Of a DNA stretch of 64,000 bases, positions 50,123-59,521 are shown piece after piece. The notes under the pieces are model-generated. The model saw only the letters and a program-made list of their open reading frames with translations, had not been told where the DNA came from and did no database searches. Each line of letters begins with the position of its first letter. Within the stretch, counting starts at the first letter, position 1. This DNA is from Sphaerisporangium krabiense (GTDB taxonomy: Bacteria; Actinomycetota; Actinomycetes; Streptosporangiales; Streptosporangiaceae), in contig NZ_JACHBR010000001.1 in the NCBI RefSeq assembly GCF_014200435.1, forward strand, positions 558,001-622,000, written 5' to 3'. Position numbers and translations under genes: made by a program.

Positions 50123-50151
50123 AAGATAGTTGTTAGGCCCGTCTTGGCCAA
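50123..50151 (-). promoter_or_regulatory. Promoter of the nucleoside transport operon
   Basis: Minus-strand -35 TTGGCC (50146-50151), 17-base spacer, -10 TATCTT (50123-50128), leaving about 60 untranslated bases before TTG 50055. The rest of the gap 50056-50270 shows nothing clear. Confidence 0.55.
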
Positions 50152-50270
50152 ACCGCAGCCTGGGTCCGAAACAGGTCCGTTATGCAGCTCACTCCACCCT
50201 GTGACCTGCGAAACCTCGCCATCTCACGCCGGGGACGCCTGGTCACGGGCCCCCGGCGGAGCGGCCGGGC

Positions 50271-51509
50271 TCAGGCGGTGACGGGCTGCGCGGCCTCGTC
50301 GGCCGGGGCGCGGCAGCCGTCCCACAGGGCCGTGAGCGCGGTGGCGGACAGCACGCCGACCCCGGCCGCGATGCACTTCTCGTCCACGTCGAAGGTGCCC
50401 TGGTGGATGTCGACCGTGCTGGTGTCGCCGGGGGTGCGCACGCCGAGCCGGGCGTAGGCGCCGGGGACCGACTCCAGGTACCAGCCGAAGTCCTCGCCGC
50501 CGAGGGACTGCGGGGTGGGGACGGCCGCGTCCGGGCCGAGCACCCGGCCGGCGGCGTCGCGGAGCATCTGGACGCTGGTCGCCTCGTTGATGGTCGGGGG
50601 GACGCCGCGCACGTAGTTCATCTCGGCCTCGACGCCGTAGGCGATGGCCACCGAGTCGAGCAGCGACTTGAACAGGTCGGGGGCCTCGTGCCACGCCTGC
50701 TCGTCCAGGCAGCGGATCGTGCCCTCGGCCACGCCGTCGTCGGGGATGGCGTTGGCCACCGAGCCCGCCTGGACGCGTCCCCACACCAGCGACAGCGACG
50801 AGCGCGGGTCCACGCGCCTGCTGAGCGCGGCGGGGAGCTCGGTGACGATCTTGGCGAGGGCGAAGACGAGGTCGGCGGTGAGGTGGGGGCGCGCGGTGTG
50901 GCCGCCGGGGCCGGCGACGCGGACGGCGACCTTGTCGCAGGCGCCGGTGATCGGGCCGACGCGCAGGCCGAGCCGGCCGACCTCGAGCCGGGGGTCGCAG
51001 TGCAGGCCGAAGATGCGGTCGACGCCGTTGATGCCCCCGGCCTCCAGCACGCGCAGCGCGCCGCCGGGCATGACCTCCTCGGCGGGCTGGAAGATCAGGC
51101 GCACCCGGCCGGGCAGCAGGCCGGCCCGTGCCTGCCTGGCCAGGAACAGGCCGGTGCCGAGCACGATGGCGGTGTGGACGTCGTGACCGCAGGCGTGGCA
51201 GACGCCGTTGACGGTCGAGCGGTAGGGGACGTCCTTCTCGTCCGGCAGGGGAAGCGCGTCGATGTCGGCGCGCAGGGCGACGGTGGGGCCGTCGCCGTTG
51301 CCGATGTCGCAGATCAGGCCCGTGCCGCGGGGCAGGGGAACCGGGTCGAGCCCGGCCTCGGTGAGCCGGGCGGCGATGCGCCCGGTGGTGCGGTGCTCGA
51401 CGAACCCGAGTTCGGGGTGCGCGTGGAGGTCGCGCCGGAAATCGATGAGAGGGCGCTCGTGCACCCTCAGGAAAGCGTCGAGTTCCCCCCGTAGATCATG
51501 TGCCGGCAT
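50271..51509 (-). CDS. M20-family amidohydrolase
   Basis: 412 residues from ATG 51509. Metal-site motifs: LRADIDALPL, HACGHDVH, FQPAEEVMPGG, the dimer-domain GPGGHTARPH and the late SLGGEDFGWY. This is the M20D/aminoacylase-hippurate hydrolase group, which cleaves N-acyl or N-carbamoyl amino acids or similar amides. The gene start overlaps the end of the carboxylate-amine ligase gene by 14 bases, so the two are co-translated; one makes and the other breaks amide bonds, which is odd unless they act on different compounds. Confidence 0.92.
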   Translation of the reverse strand: MPAHDLRGELDAFLRVHERPLIDFRRDLHAHPELGFVEHRTTGRIAARLTEAGLDPVPLPRGTGLICDIGNGDGPTVALRADIDALPLPDEKDVPYRSTVNGVCHACGHDVHTAIVLGTGLFLARQARAGLLPGRVRLIFQPAEEVMPGGALRVLEAGGINGVDRIFGLHCDPRLEVGRLGLRVGPITGACDKVAVRVAGPGGHTARPHLTADLVFALAKIVTELPAALSRRVDPRSSLSLVWGRVQAGSVANAIPDDGVAEGTIRCLDEQAWHEAPDLFKSLLDSVAIAYGVEAEMNYVRGVPPTINEATSVQMLRDAAGRVLGPDAAVPTPQSLGGEDFGWYLESVPGAYARLGVRTPGDTSTVDIHQGTFDVDEKCIAAGVGVLSATALTALWDGCRAPADEAAQPVTA

Positions 51510-52677
51510 GGCCGATCGCCCCGTTCGACGTCCTCAGATTGGTGGTGACGAAGCGGTCCTCTTTGAGCTCGGCGATCGTGGCGTCCACGATGTCGTCGAG
51601 AGAGCCGCCTCCGGTGAATATCGCGCGCTGGCGCTCGCAGGAGTTCCCCGTTTCCAGCACGTCCGACACGACGGCGAGTTCGTCGGCGCAGCCGAGCCGC
51701 TCGGACATGGGGGCCAGCTCGCGGGTGAGCTCGTACAGCATGTCGCGCACGGGCGCGGTGGTCCCGTTGTCGTCGGTGATCACGGTGGCGTCCAGGCCGT
51801 AGCGCGTGGCACGCCACTTGTTGTCGCGCACGACCCAGGGAGCGGGGTGGGGCAGGCGGTACCCTCGGTCGAGCTGCTGATCGAACTGCTGGATCAGACA
51901 CTGCGACAACGCCGTCACCATCCCGACCTCTCTGAGGGTCGGTATGCCGTCGAACATTCGTATCTCAATCGTGCCGAAGTCGGGATGTGGCCGGATATCC
52001 CACCACACCTCTTTAATGCTTTTTATGGTCCCCGCTCGTTTGAGCGTGTCCATGTACTCCTCGAACTCGGCCCAGTCCGCAAGCATCTGCGGCGGCCCTG
52101 CGGTCGGCAGCGCGCCGAATACTATGGCCCGGCTGGAGGCGAGCCCGGTGTCCTGGCCGCCCCAGTACGGGCTGGAGGCCGTCAGTGCGAGGAAATGCGG
52201 CAGGTAGGCCGCGAGCGCGTTGACGATGGGGATGACTTTATCCCTTTCCCGCACCCCGACGTGCACATGTACGCCAAATGTTTGGATCCTCCACGCCAGC
52301 CACTGCATCTCTTCGACGAGTTCGGTGTAGCGCTGGACGGGCGCGTACACCGCGTCGCGCCAGTCACTGATGGCGTGGGTGCCGGTGCAGGCGAGCGCCA
52401 TGCCGCGCGGCTCGACGACCTCCCGGAGCCGGTCGATCGTACGCCGCAGGTCCTCGACGGCCTCCGACGCGGTGTGGCAGACGTCCGTGATCACCTCGAG
52501 CTGGGACTGCATCAGCTCGTGCATGACCTTGGGACGCGCGGTCTCGCTCAGCTCGGGAACGGCTTCGAGAACTTTGAGCGCGTCCTGGCGCAGGTGCCGG
52601 GTTCGCGTGTCGACAAGCTGGAGCTCCCATTCGACGCCCAGTGTCGGACCGCGCGAGGGGTTGAACTCGATTGTCAC
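51496..52677 (-). CDS. YbdK-type carboxylate-amine ligase (glutamate-cysteine ligase family 2)
   Basis: 393 residues from GTG 52677, GGAGG six bases upstream. Motifs of the GCS2/YbdK fold: PTLGVEWELQLVD, HELMQSQLEVITDVCHTASEA, QTFGVHVHVGV, FLALTASSPYWGGQDTGLASSRA, EVWWDIRPHPDFGTIEIRMFDG. Family members join glutamate to an amine donor with ATP; E. coli YbdK has weak glutamate-cysteine ligase activity and the true substrates are mostly unknown. Actinomycetes use mycothiol, so glutathione synthesis is unlikely. Confidence 0.9.
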   Translation of the reverse strand: MTIEFNPSRGPTLGVEWELQLVDTRTRHLRQDALKVLEAVPELSETARPKVMHELMQSQLEVITDVCHTASEAVEDLRRTIDRLREVVEPRGMALACTGTHAISDWRDAVYAPVQRYTELVEEMQWLAWRIQTFGVHVHVGVRERDKVIPIVNALAAYLPHFLALTASSPYWGGQDTGLASSRAIVFGALPTAGPPQMLADWAEFEEYMDTLKRAGTIKSIKEVWWDIRPHPDFGTIEIRMFDGIPTLREVGMVTALSQCLIQQFDQQLDRGYRLPHPAPWVVRDNKWRATRYGLDATVITDDNGTTAPVRDMLYELTRELAPMSERLGCADELAVVSDVLETGNSCERQRAIFTGGGSLDDIVDATIAELKEDRFVTTNLRTSNGAIGHAGT

Positions 52678-52865
52678 CGCACGCCTCCAAGGCCATGGTC
52701 CCAGGCCGAGTTTCCGCCAGACGACGTAATCGGCCAACCCGTAGGGTCACCCCAGCACTCCGTCACTTACGCCCCTCCACCTGACCACCGAAGCGGAGAT
52801 CGTTCGCAAGCATGCACGGTCAACCGCAAAACGGTCGTTCAAGGTCTCTGCCCGCACAGGGCGGC

Positions 52866-53078
52866 TTATATGCCGCGTTCCCGTCCGGCGGCCCGCCAGG
52901 CACGCCAGCCGAGAACCGCGAGCACGACGGCCAGGAGCACATTGACGCCGATGAGGACGCCGTGCACCACATAGAAGCCCGTGGGGTGGCCGTCCGCGAG
53001 GTTGAAGCCGAGGTTGATCCACTCGACGACCATGAATGCGGCAAGGACCAGGAGGAACGCGGCGACGCGTCGGGTCAT
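52866..53078 (-). CDS. Small two-helix membrane protein (SCO4848-like)
   Basis: 70 residues from ATG 53078, with the very strong ribosome site AAGGAGGTGA immediately upstream. Helix 1 spans about 5-25 and helix 2 about 38-60; the link contains DGHPTGFYVVH, like the DGRPTAYFWVH I recall from the SCO4848 family. As in Streptomyces coelicolor (SCO4847-SCO4848) it sits beside a D-Ala-D-Ala carboxypeptidase gene. Role unknown. The 188 bases to the ligase gene hold no other gene. Confidence 0.78.
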   Translation of the reverse strand: MTRRVAAFLLVLAAFMVVEWINLGFNLADGHPTGFYVVHGVLIGVNVLLAVVLAVLGWRAWRAAGRERGI

Positions 53079-53183
53079 CTTCACCTCCTTCATCCTACCG
53101 CCGACGGTTCCTGACCAGCACCTTCGCGATCTTTGTCGTGTCTTGCCCCGCAGGAAATCCGACAAAGCTACGCTGATTTCCCT

Positions 53184-54323
53184 ATGGGGATGAAGCACGT
53201 AGCAGTAGCCACTGCGCTCATCGGGGGACTGGCGTTCGTCACCCCCGGTCAGGCCGGCGCGGCGTCGGGCACGCGGGCGTCCGACGACGGCGCGCCCGTC
53301 GGCGGCGCGCTGCTCGGACAGCGCGGTGTGATCGTCGGCGCGGGGGCCAAGCCGCCGCCGAAGAGCGAGGCCGCCTCGTTCGTCGTCGCCGACGCCGACA
53401 CCGGCGAGGTGCTCGCGGCCAAGGACCCGCACGGCCGCCACGCGCCCGCCAGCACCCTGAAGATCCTCACGGCCGTCACCCTCATCCCCCGGCTGAACAA
53501 GAACAAGCTCGTCAAGCCCAGCGCCGACGCGTGCAACGTCGAGGGCAGCGCCGTCGGGCTCACCCAGCACAAGATCTACAAGGTCCACGACCTGCTGCGC
53601 GCGCTCATGATGGTCTCCGGCAACGACGCGGCCGTGGCGCTGGCCGAGGCCAACGGCGGCCTCCCGCGCACGCTGGCCGACATGAACGCCGAGGCCAAGC
53701 GGCTGCAGGCGCTCGACACCGTGGCCAAGACCCCGAACGGGCTCGACGCGCCCGGCCAGAGCAGCTCGGCCTACGACCTGGCGCTGATCGCCCGCGCGGG
53801 CCTGGGCGGCGCCGACTTCCGCGAGTACGTGGGCACCAAGATCGCCAAGTTTCCCGCCCCGGCGGGCAAGTACTACGAGATCGCCAACCACAACAGGCTG
53901 CTCGGCCGCTACCCCGGCATGATCGGCGTCAAGAACGGCTATACGACCAAGGCCCTCGGCAGCTTCGTCGGAGCCGCCCGCCGCGACGGCCACACGATCA
54001 TCGTCGCGGTCATGCGCCACGAGGGCTCGTTCTGGGGCGAGGTGCAGGAACTGCTCGACTGGGGCTTCGCGGCGCGCGGGCGCGTCCAGCCCGTCGGCAC
54101 GCTCGTCGCGCCGGTCCCGGAGCCCAAGCCCACCAAGCCCGTCGGCGGCCCCGCCAAGGTCGGGCCCGCGCCGGGCAAGCCGGTCGAGGTCGCGCACGAC
54201 TCGCCGCTGGTGGGCATCGGGGCCGGGGTGGTCGCGGTCGCGCTGCTCGGCGGCGCGGCCTGGGTGGTGTACGGCGTGCGCCGCCGCGCGCGGGCGAACG
54301 CGATCCCCGGGGACGCGCCCTGA
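53184..54323 (+). CDS. D-alanyl-D-alanine carboxypeptidase, membrane anchored
   Basis: 379 residues from ATG 53184 (ATG 53190 possible). Signal peptide 1-27 (AGA cleavage). Penicillin-binding motifs: SxxK at Ser90-Lys93 (STLK), SxN at 145-147 (SGN), and KTG replaced by KNG at 250-252, common in actinomycete low-mass enzymes. A Pro/Lys linker and a C-terminal helix (about 342-362) with VRRRAR anchor it. It trims the pentapeptide stem of peptidoglycan (family S11). A TACGCT box lies nine bases before the start and no Shine-Dalgarno is visible. Confidence 0.93.
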   Translation: MGMKHVAVATALIGGLAFVTPGQAGAASGTRASDDGAPVGGALLGQRGVIVGAGAKPPPKSEAASFVVADADTGEVLAAKDPHGRHAPASTLKILTAVTLIPRLNKNKLVKPSADACNVEGSAVGLTQHKIYKVHDLLRALMMVSGNDAAVALAEANGGLPRTLADMNAEAKRLQALDTVAKTPNGLDAPGQSSSAYDLALIARAGLGGADFREYVGTKIAKFPAPAGKYYEIANHNRLLGRYPGMIGVKNGYTTKALGSFVGAARRDGHTIIVAVMRHEGSFWGEVQELLDWGFAARGRVQPVGTLVAPVPEPKPTKPVGGPAKVGPAPGKPVEVAHDSPLVGIGAGVVAVALLGGAAWVVYGVRRRARANAIPGDAP

Positions 54324-54327
54324 CCCT

Positions 54328-55278
54328 TCACTCGTACCCGCTCGCCGGGGCCGGGGTGGGTTCCGGCGGCGGCGCGCCGTCGGAGGTGGCGGTCCACGCC
54401 GCGACGTACAGCGACAGGCGGGCGGCCAGGTTGATCCAGATCAGCAGGCCGACGACCACGGCGAACGCGCCGTAGATCGGGTTGGCCAGCGTGCGGGCCA
54501 GCAGAAGCGTGGCGACCTGCTTGAGCGCCTCGAACCCGATCGCGCCGATCAGCGCGCCCGCGAGGATGGCCCGCAACGGCCTGCGTATCCTGGCCAGCCA
54601 GCGCAGGATCACCAGGAACACCAGCACGTCGCCGCCGATGCCGATGAGCACGCCCGCCGTGCGGACCAGCGCCGCCGCCACGATCGACTCGCGCGCGCCG
54701 AACCACCCGAGGATCGTCCCGGTCGCCTGGACGGCGAACCCGCTCACCGCCACCGACAGCACCAGCGTGAGGCCGATCAGCACCAGCGCCACCAGGTCGC
54801 GGAGCCGGGCGACGAACCAGTTCATCGGCGGCTCGCAGCTCACGCACACCTCGTGCAGCGCCTCGCGCAGCGCGTCCACCGCGCCGATGCCCGCGTACGC
54901 CAGGCCCAGCAGGCCGATCAGCCCGGCGCCCGCGCGGGCCTCGGCCAGCCGCCTGACCTCCAGCCGCCCGGCCAGTCCCGGGAGCTGCTGGTTGATCGCG
55001 GCCTCCAGGGTCTTCAGCGCGTCGGGGTTGACCACCAGGAAGTAGCCGAAGACGGCGAAGGCCAGCGCCATGAGCGGGAAGAACGACAGGAACGCGAAGT
55101 AGGTCACCGCGCCCGCGAGCCGGTCGCCCCTGACGCTCTGGTAGCGGTGGACGGTGCGGATCAGATGGTCCAGCCACGGCCAGCGGACACGGGAGCGCGC
55201 GGTGACGCCCCTGCCCCACGCCTTTACGGCGTCCACGCGCCGCAGCAGCGCGGCCCACACGCGTCCCATCCTCGCCAT
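54328..55278 (-). CDS. YihY/BrkB-family inner membrane protein
   Basis: 316 residues from ATG 55278. After a basic N-terminus the family pattern starts: RYQSVRGDRLAGAVTYFAFLSFFPLMALAFAVFGYFL, then six hydrophobic helices in all, with FFGARE-like GWFGARESIV and the late LANPIYGAFAVVVGLLIWINLAARLSLYVAAW. Formerly called ribonuclease BN in error; the function is unknown, perhaps lipid or envelope related. It converges on the carboxypeptidase gene. Confidence 0.9.
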   Translation of the reverse strand: MARMGRVWAALLRRVDAVKAWGRGVTARSRVRWPWLDHLIRTVHRYQSVRGDRLAGAVTYFAFLSFFPLMALAFAVFGYFLVVNPDALKTLEAAINQQLPGLAGRLEVRRLAEARAGAGLIGLLGLAYAGIGAVDALREALHEVCVSCEPPMNWFVARLRDLVALVLIGLTLVLSVAVSGFAVQATGTILGWFGARESIVAAALVRTAGVLIGIGGDVLVFLVILRWLARIRRPLRAILAGALIGAIGFEALKQVATLLLARTLANPIYGAFAVVVGLLIWINLAARLSLYVAAWTATSDGAPPPEPTPAPASGYE

Positions 55279-55366
55279 CTACCCACCAGGCGTACGGTAT
55301 GCGGACAGCGGCGGTCATCGGACGGGGAAGAATCCCGTCCGGACCAGGGCGTGGCGGCCGGTGGGC

Positions 55367-56371
55367 TCAGCGCCGGGGCAGGAACCCGAGGCGGTCGCGG
55401 ACGACCTCCATGGTCTCGCGGGCGACCGCCGAGGCGCGGCGGGCGCCGACGTCGAGCATGCGGTCCAGCTCGGCCTCGTCGGCGAGCAGCTTCTCGGTGC
55501 GCTCGCGGATCGGCGCGAAGGCGTCCGTGATGACCTGGGCCACCTCCTTCTTGAAGGTGCCGTAGCCCTCGCCCGCGTACCGGGCCTCCAGGTCGGGGAC
55601 CGGGGTGCCGGTCAGGGCGGACTGGATGCGCAGCAGGTTGGTGACGCCCGGCTTGTTCTCCGGGTCGGCGACGACCTCGGAGCCGGTGTCGGTGACCGCG
55701 CGCATGATCTTCTTGCGGAGCGACCCCGGCTCGTCCAGCACGTCCAGGATGCCCTGCGGGCTGGAGGACGACTTGGACATCTTCGCCGAAGGGTCCTGGA
55801 GGTCGGCGATGCGCTCGACCTCCTGGAGGATGTAGGGCTCCGGCACGGTGAAGGTGGGCCCGTAGCGGGTGTTGAAGCGGCGGGCCAGCTCGCGGGTCAG
55901 CTCGATGTGCTGCTTCTGGTCGGCGCCCACGGGGACCTGGTCGGCCTGGTAGAGCAGGATGTCGGCCGCCTGCAGGATGGGGTAGGTGAACAGGCCGACC
56001 CCGGCGGAGTTCTCGCCCGAGCGGGCCGCCTTGTCCTTGAACTGGGTCATGCGCGCGGCCTCGCCCATGCCGGTGTTGCAGCTCAGCACCCAGGTCAGCT
56101 CGCTGTGCTCGCGGACGTGGCTCTGCACGAACAACGTGCTGCGCTCGGGGTCGATGCCGACGGCGAAGAGCTGGGCGGCCGAGACGCGGGTGCGCCGCCG
56201 CAGCTCGGCGGGCGTGGGGCCGACGGTGATCGCGTGCAGGTCGGCGATGAACCAGAACGCCTCGTGCGTCTCCTGCATGCCGACCCACTGGCGCACGGCG
56301 CCGAGCAGGTTGCCGAGGTGGAAGGAGTCGGCGGTGGGCTGGATTCCGGAGAGCACGCGAGGTGTGGCCAT
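55367..56371 (-). CDS. trpS: Tryptophanyl-tRNA synthetase
   Basis: 334 residues from ATG 56371. Class I synthetase signatures: FHLGN (17-21) as the HxGH variant, KMSKS at 197-201, and the tryptophan pocket blocks [45 protein letters not shown]. The length is that of a normal bacterial TrpS. It may be one of two copies in this genus; nothing around it suggests an antibiotic-resistance paralog. The start has a CACAAT box eight bases upstream and no Shine-Dalgarno. Confidence 0.96.
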   Translation of the reverse strand: MATPRVLSGIQPTADSFHLGNLLGAVRQWVGMQETHEAFWFIADLHAITVGPTPAELRRRTRVSAAQLFAVGIDPERSTLFVQSHVREHSELTWVLSCNTGMGEAARMTQFKDKAARSGENSAGVGLFTYPILQAADILLYQADQVPVGADQKQHIELTRELARRFNTRYGPTFTVPEPYILQEVERIADLQDPSAKMSKSSSSPQGILDVLDEPGSLRKKIMRAVTDTGSEVVADPENKPGVTNLLRIQSALTGTPVPDLEARYAGEGYGTFKKEVAQVITDAFAPIRERTEKLLADEAELDRMLDVGARRASAVARETMEVVRDRLGFLPRR

Positions 56372-56414
56372 AGAACATAATTGTGGCAGCCGCCGGCGGT
56401 GGTCCGCGAATCCG

Positions 56415-57731
56415 TCACCCTTCCTGTGGGGGCGCGGGCTCGGGCGGCAGGGGCCGTCTGATCACCCGCACCCGGGCGACCCTGCGGCCGTCCATCTCGG
56501 TGACCACGAGCGCGTACCCCGGGCCCTCGACCCGCTCCCCCGCCTCGGGCAGGTGGCCGAGCGCCGCCATGACGTGGCCGCCGAGCGTCTCGTACGGCCC
56601 CGCCTGGAGCCGGATCCCGGTCTCGGCCGCGAAGTCGTCCAGGTTGGTCAGGCCCTCGATCTCCATCTCGCCGGCCACGAGCCGCACGGCGTGCCCGTCG
56701 TCGTCGTACTCGTCGCGGATGTCGCCGATGAGCTGTTCGACCAGGTCCTCCATGGTGACGATGCCCGCCGTGCCGCCGTACTCGTCCATGACGATGGCCA
56801 GGTGCTGCCCATCGTCGCGCATCTCGGTCAGCGTGGCGATGACCCGCTTGCTGGCGGGCAGGAGCTTGACGGGCCTGATGGGCACCAGCTCGCTGATCGG
56901 CTCGATGCGGCCGGTCAGCACCGGGTCCAGCAGATCGCGCACGTGGATGAAGCCCACGATGTCGTCGTAGGAGTCGCGGTAGACGGGGAAGCGGGAGTGC
57001 GGCATGGCGGCGGCCAGGATCGCCGCCTCCGCCAGCGGCGTGTCCGCGGCCATGAACTCGACCTCGGTGCGGGGCAGCATGACCTCGCGCAGGTGGCGCT
57101 TGCCCGCGGTGAACACCTCGGCGATCAGGTCGCGCTCGTCCTGGGTGAGGTCGTGGTGGGCGACGACCATGTCGCGCAGTTCCTCGGTGGTCATCGCGGC
57201 GCGGTCGGCCTCGGGGTTGCCGCCGAGCAGCCGCACGATGCCGTCCGTGGACTTCGACAGCACCCAGATGACCGGCCGCGACAGCGCGGCGAGCCGGTCC
57301 AGCAGGGGCGCGACCAGCAGCGACAGGCCCTCGGCGCGCTGGCGGGCCAGGCGCTTCGGGGCCAGCTCGCCGAGCACGAGCGTGACGTAGGAGATCGCCA
57401 GGGTGACCAGGACCAGCGACACCGGGCGGGCGACGCCCGAGGGCATCCACGACAGGGCGGCGATGACCGGTTCGAGCTGCCCGGCGAGGGTGTCGGCGCC
57501 GACGGCGGCGGACAGCGCGGTGGCGACGGTCACGCCGATCTGGACGGCCGACAGGAAACGGTTCGGATCGCGGGCCAGCTTGGCGACGCGCGCGCCGCGC
57601 CGCCCTCCGTCGGCGAGTCTGCGAACCTGGCTCTCACGCAGCGAGACCATGGCCATCTCGGCCGCGGCGAAGAACCCGCCGATCAGCACGAAGAGCAGGA
57701 CAAGGAGGATGTTAGCCGCGACGTTGTGCAC
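56415..57731 (-). CDS. CNNM/CorC-family membrane protein with CBS pair
   Basis: 438 residues from GTG 57731. DUF21 membrane domain first ([52 protein letters not shown]), then two CBS domains ([15 protein letters not shown]..., [49 protein letters not shown]) and the C-terminal CorC_HlyC domain ([13 protein letters not shown]). Family members export or import magnesium/cobalt or act as ion sensors; the old name hemolysin C is misleading. It may be co-transcribed with trpS, 43 bases downstream. Confidence 0.92.
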   Translation of the reverse strand: MHNVAANILLVLLFVLIGGFFAAAEMAMVSLRESQVRRLADGGRRGARVAKLARDPNRFLSAVQIGVTVATALSAAVGADTLAGQLEPVIAALSWMPSGVARPVSLVLVTLAISYVTLVLGELAPKRLARQRAEGLSLLVAPLLDRLAALSRPVIWVLSKSTDGIVRLLGGNPEADRAAMTTEELRDMVVAHHDLTQDERDLIAEVFTAGKRHLREVMLPRTEVEFMAADTPLAEAAILAAAMPHSRFPVYRDSYDDIVGFIHVRDLLDPVLTGRIEPISELVPIRPVKLLPASKRVIATLTEMRDDGQHLAIVMDEYGGTAGIVTMEDLVEQLIGDIRDEYDDDGHAVRLVAGEMEIEGLTNLDDFAAETGIRLQAGPYETLGGHVMAALGHLPEAGERVEGPGYALVVTEMDGRRVARVRVIRRPLPPEPAPPQEG

Positions 57732-57838
57732 GTCGATCGCAGTCCGTTCGCACGAGGCCCAAGTCGATGATCTGGTCAGCGTACCCGCTGAACGCCGTGC
57801 CGCCGGTGTTCAGAGCCGCGTAAGCTGGGCAAAGAGCA

Positions 57839-57844
57839 TACAAT
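57839..57844 (+). promoter_or_regulatory. -10 box TACAAT upstream of galE
   Basis: TACAAT in a GC-poor stretch (57835-57875) that also holds two near copies of CAACATYWYCCAAC; about 40 bases upstream of GTG 57888. No clear -35. Confidence 0.4.
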
Positions 57845-57887
57845 TTTCAACATCACCCAACATTTTCCAACGAAAGGGACCAGTCGC

Positions 57888-58847
57888 GTGAAGCTGCTCG
57901 TCACCGGGGGCGCGGGCTACATCGGAAGCGCCGTGGCCGCACAGCTCGTCGAGGCGGGGCACGAGGTCACCGTCCTGGACGACCTCTCCACCGGCCACGC
58001 AGACGCCGTCCCGTCCGGGGCCGCCTTCGTCGAGGCGCCGCTCACCGAGGCCGGCAAGGTCCTGTCCCCTTCGTTCGACGGCGTGCTCCACTTCGCCGCG
58101 CGGTCACTGGTCGGCGAGTCGGTGGAGAAGCCGGGCCTGTACTGGTCCGCCAACCTCGGCGGCGCGCTCGCCCTGCTCGACGCCATGCGCGAGTCGGGCG
58201 TGCCGCGCATCGTCTTCTCCTCCACCGCCGCCACCTACGGCGAGCCGGAGGCCACGCCCATCCCCGAGACCGCGCCCACCCGGCCGACCAACCCCTACGG
58301 CGCCTCCAAGCTCGCCGTGGACACGGCGCTGACGGCGTACGCGGGCCTGCACGACCTCGGGGCCGTCAGCCTGCGCTACTTCAACGTGGCGGGCGCCCAC
58401 ACCGCCGCCGACGGGCGCGTGTACGCCGAGCGGCACGCCGTCGAGACCCACCTCATCCCGAACGTCCTGGCCGTCGCGCTCGGCCGGCGCGAGTCGGTGA
58501 ACGTCTTCGGCGCCGACTACCCGACCCCCGACGGCACCTGCGTCCGCGACTACATCCACATCACCGACCTGGCCCGCGCGCACCTGCTGGCCCTGGACGC
58601 CTGCCGTCCCGGCACGCACGCCGTCTACAACCTCGGCAGCGGCACCGGGTTCTCGGTGCGCGAGGTCCTCGACGTCTGCCGCGAGGTGACCGGGCATCCG
58701 ATCCCGGCGGTGCTCGCCGAGCGCCGGCCCGGCGACCCCGCGGTGCTGGTGGCCTCCTCCGAGCTGATCCGGCGCGAGCTCGGCTGGACGGCCGAGCACG
58801 CGGACCTGCGCGAGATCGTCGCCGACGCCTGGTCCGCCCTGCGCTGA
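57888..58847 (+). CDS. galE: UDP-glucose 4-epimerase
   Basis: 319 residues from GTG 57888, with GAAAGGGA upstream. Extended SDR: NAD loop TGGAGYIG (6-13), catalytic Ser near SSTAATYG and YGASK (Tyr137, Lys141), substrate-binding [10 protein letters not shown], and [18 protein letters not shown]. It interconverts UDP-glucose and UDP-galactose for cell-wall and exopolysaccharide sugars. It stands alone and is followed by a hairpin. Confidence 0.94.
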   Translation: MKLLVTGGAGYIGSAVAAQLVEAGHEVTVLDDLSTGHADAVPSGAAFVEAPLTEAGKVLSPSFDGVLHFAARSLVGESVEKPGLYWSANLGGALALLDAMRESGVPRIVFSSTAATYGEPEATPIPETAPTRPTNPYGASKLAVDTALTAYAGLHDLGAVSLRYFNVAGAHTAADGRVYAERHAVETHLIPNVLAVALGRRESVNVFGADYPTPDGTCVRDYIHITDLARAHLLALDACRPGTHAVYNLGSGTGFSVREVLDVCREVTGHPIPAVLAERRPGDPAVLVASSELIRRELGWTAEHADLREIVADAWSALR

Positions 58848-58880
58848 CGGCCCTGCGCGGGCTCGGCGAGCGCCCGGAGA

Positions 58881-58910
58881 CCGTGCCGGTCGGCCGCCCG
58901 GCCGGCACGG
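58881..58910 (+). terminator. Terminator hairpin after galE
   Basis: A perfect 9-bp stem CCGTGCCGG/CCGGCACGG (58881-58889, 58902-58910) with further pairing in the loop, 33 bases past the galE stop. Confidence 0.7.
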
Positions 58911-58977
58911 GTTGCGAATGTGAATCACTCTCCGCGAACCTGACATTCCGGTGCGCGATCTGTGATGGGGTTCCCCC

Positions 58978-59484
58978 GTGATGCCCGCAGGACGTCGTCT
59001 CCCCCCGCTCGCCATCAAGGCCGGCGCCGCGGCCCTGATCCTGGTGTGCGCGGGGCTGGCCGCCGCGGGCGCGGTGTTCGCCACCACGCGGCCGTCCGGC
59101 CCGGCGGCCCGCCCCTCCTGCACGGGCTCCCCCGCCCGGTACGGCGACTACAAGAGATACGGCAAGCCCGGCCGGATCCCCCAGGGCCGGCCGCCCTCGG
59201 ACCGGCCTCCCGGCCACCCGCCCGCCGGCCAGGTCCCCCCGGGCTACCCATCCCCCGAATACCCGCCGTCCGGATACTCCCCCGAATACCCGCCGCCCGG
59301 ATACCGGCCCCCGCCCGGGTACCCACCGCCGGGGTACCCACCGCCTCCGCCGCCGGGGTACCCGCCGCCATGGCCGCCGCCCGGTTATCCGCCGCCTCCG
59401 GGGTACGGCCCGTCCCCGGCGCCGTCCACGGCCCGCCCGCCGTCCACGTCGGCCGGCTACCCGACGCCCGCTCCCCCGACCTAG
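58978..59484 (+). CDS. Membrane-anchored proline-rich protein
   Basis: 168 residues from GTG 58978, or 167 from the adjacent ATG 58981. One N-terminal helix (about 11-36) is followed by a long low-complexity outer region of PPGYPP/PxYPP repeats (about 75-150), rich in Pro, Gly and Tyr, with a single Cys. Such tails span the cell wall or stay disordered. No catalytic domain is visible. The codon pattern fits a real gene (third positions nearly all G or C), but function is unknown. Confidence 0.7.
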   Translation: MMPAGRRLPPLAIKAGAAALILVCAGLAAAGAVFATTRPSGPAARPSCTGSPARYGDYKRYGKPGRIPQGRPPSDRPPGHPPAGQVPPGYPSPEYPPSGYSPEYPPPGYRPPPGYPPPGYPPPPPPGYPPPWPPPGYPPPPGYGPSPAPSTARPPSTSAGYPTPAPPT

Positions 59485-59521
59485 CCGCGCGGCCCGGGCC
59501 GCTCCCGACCTGCCGGGCGGG

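Noticed and set aside
59220-59440. Repeated CCGCCGGGGTACCC units
   Set aside because: They encode the PPGYPP repeats of the proline-rich protein; no unique spacers, so neither CRISPR nor an independent array.
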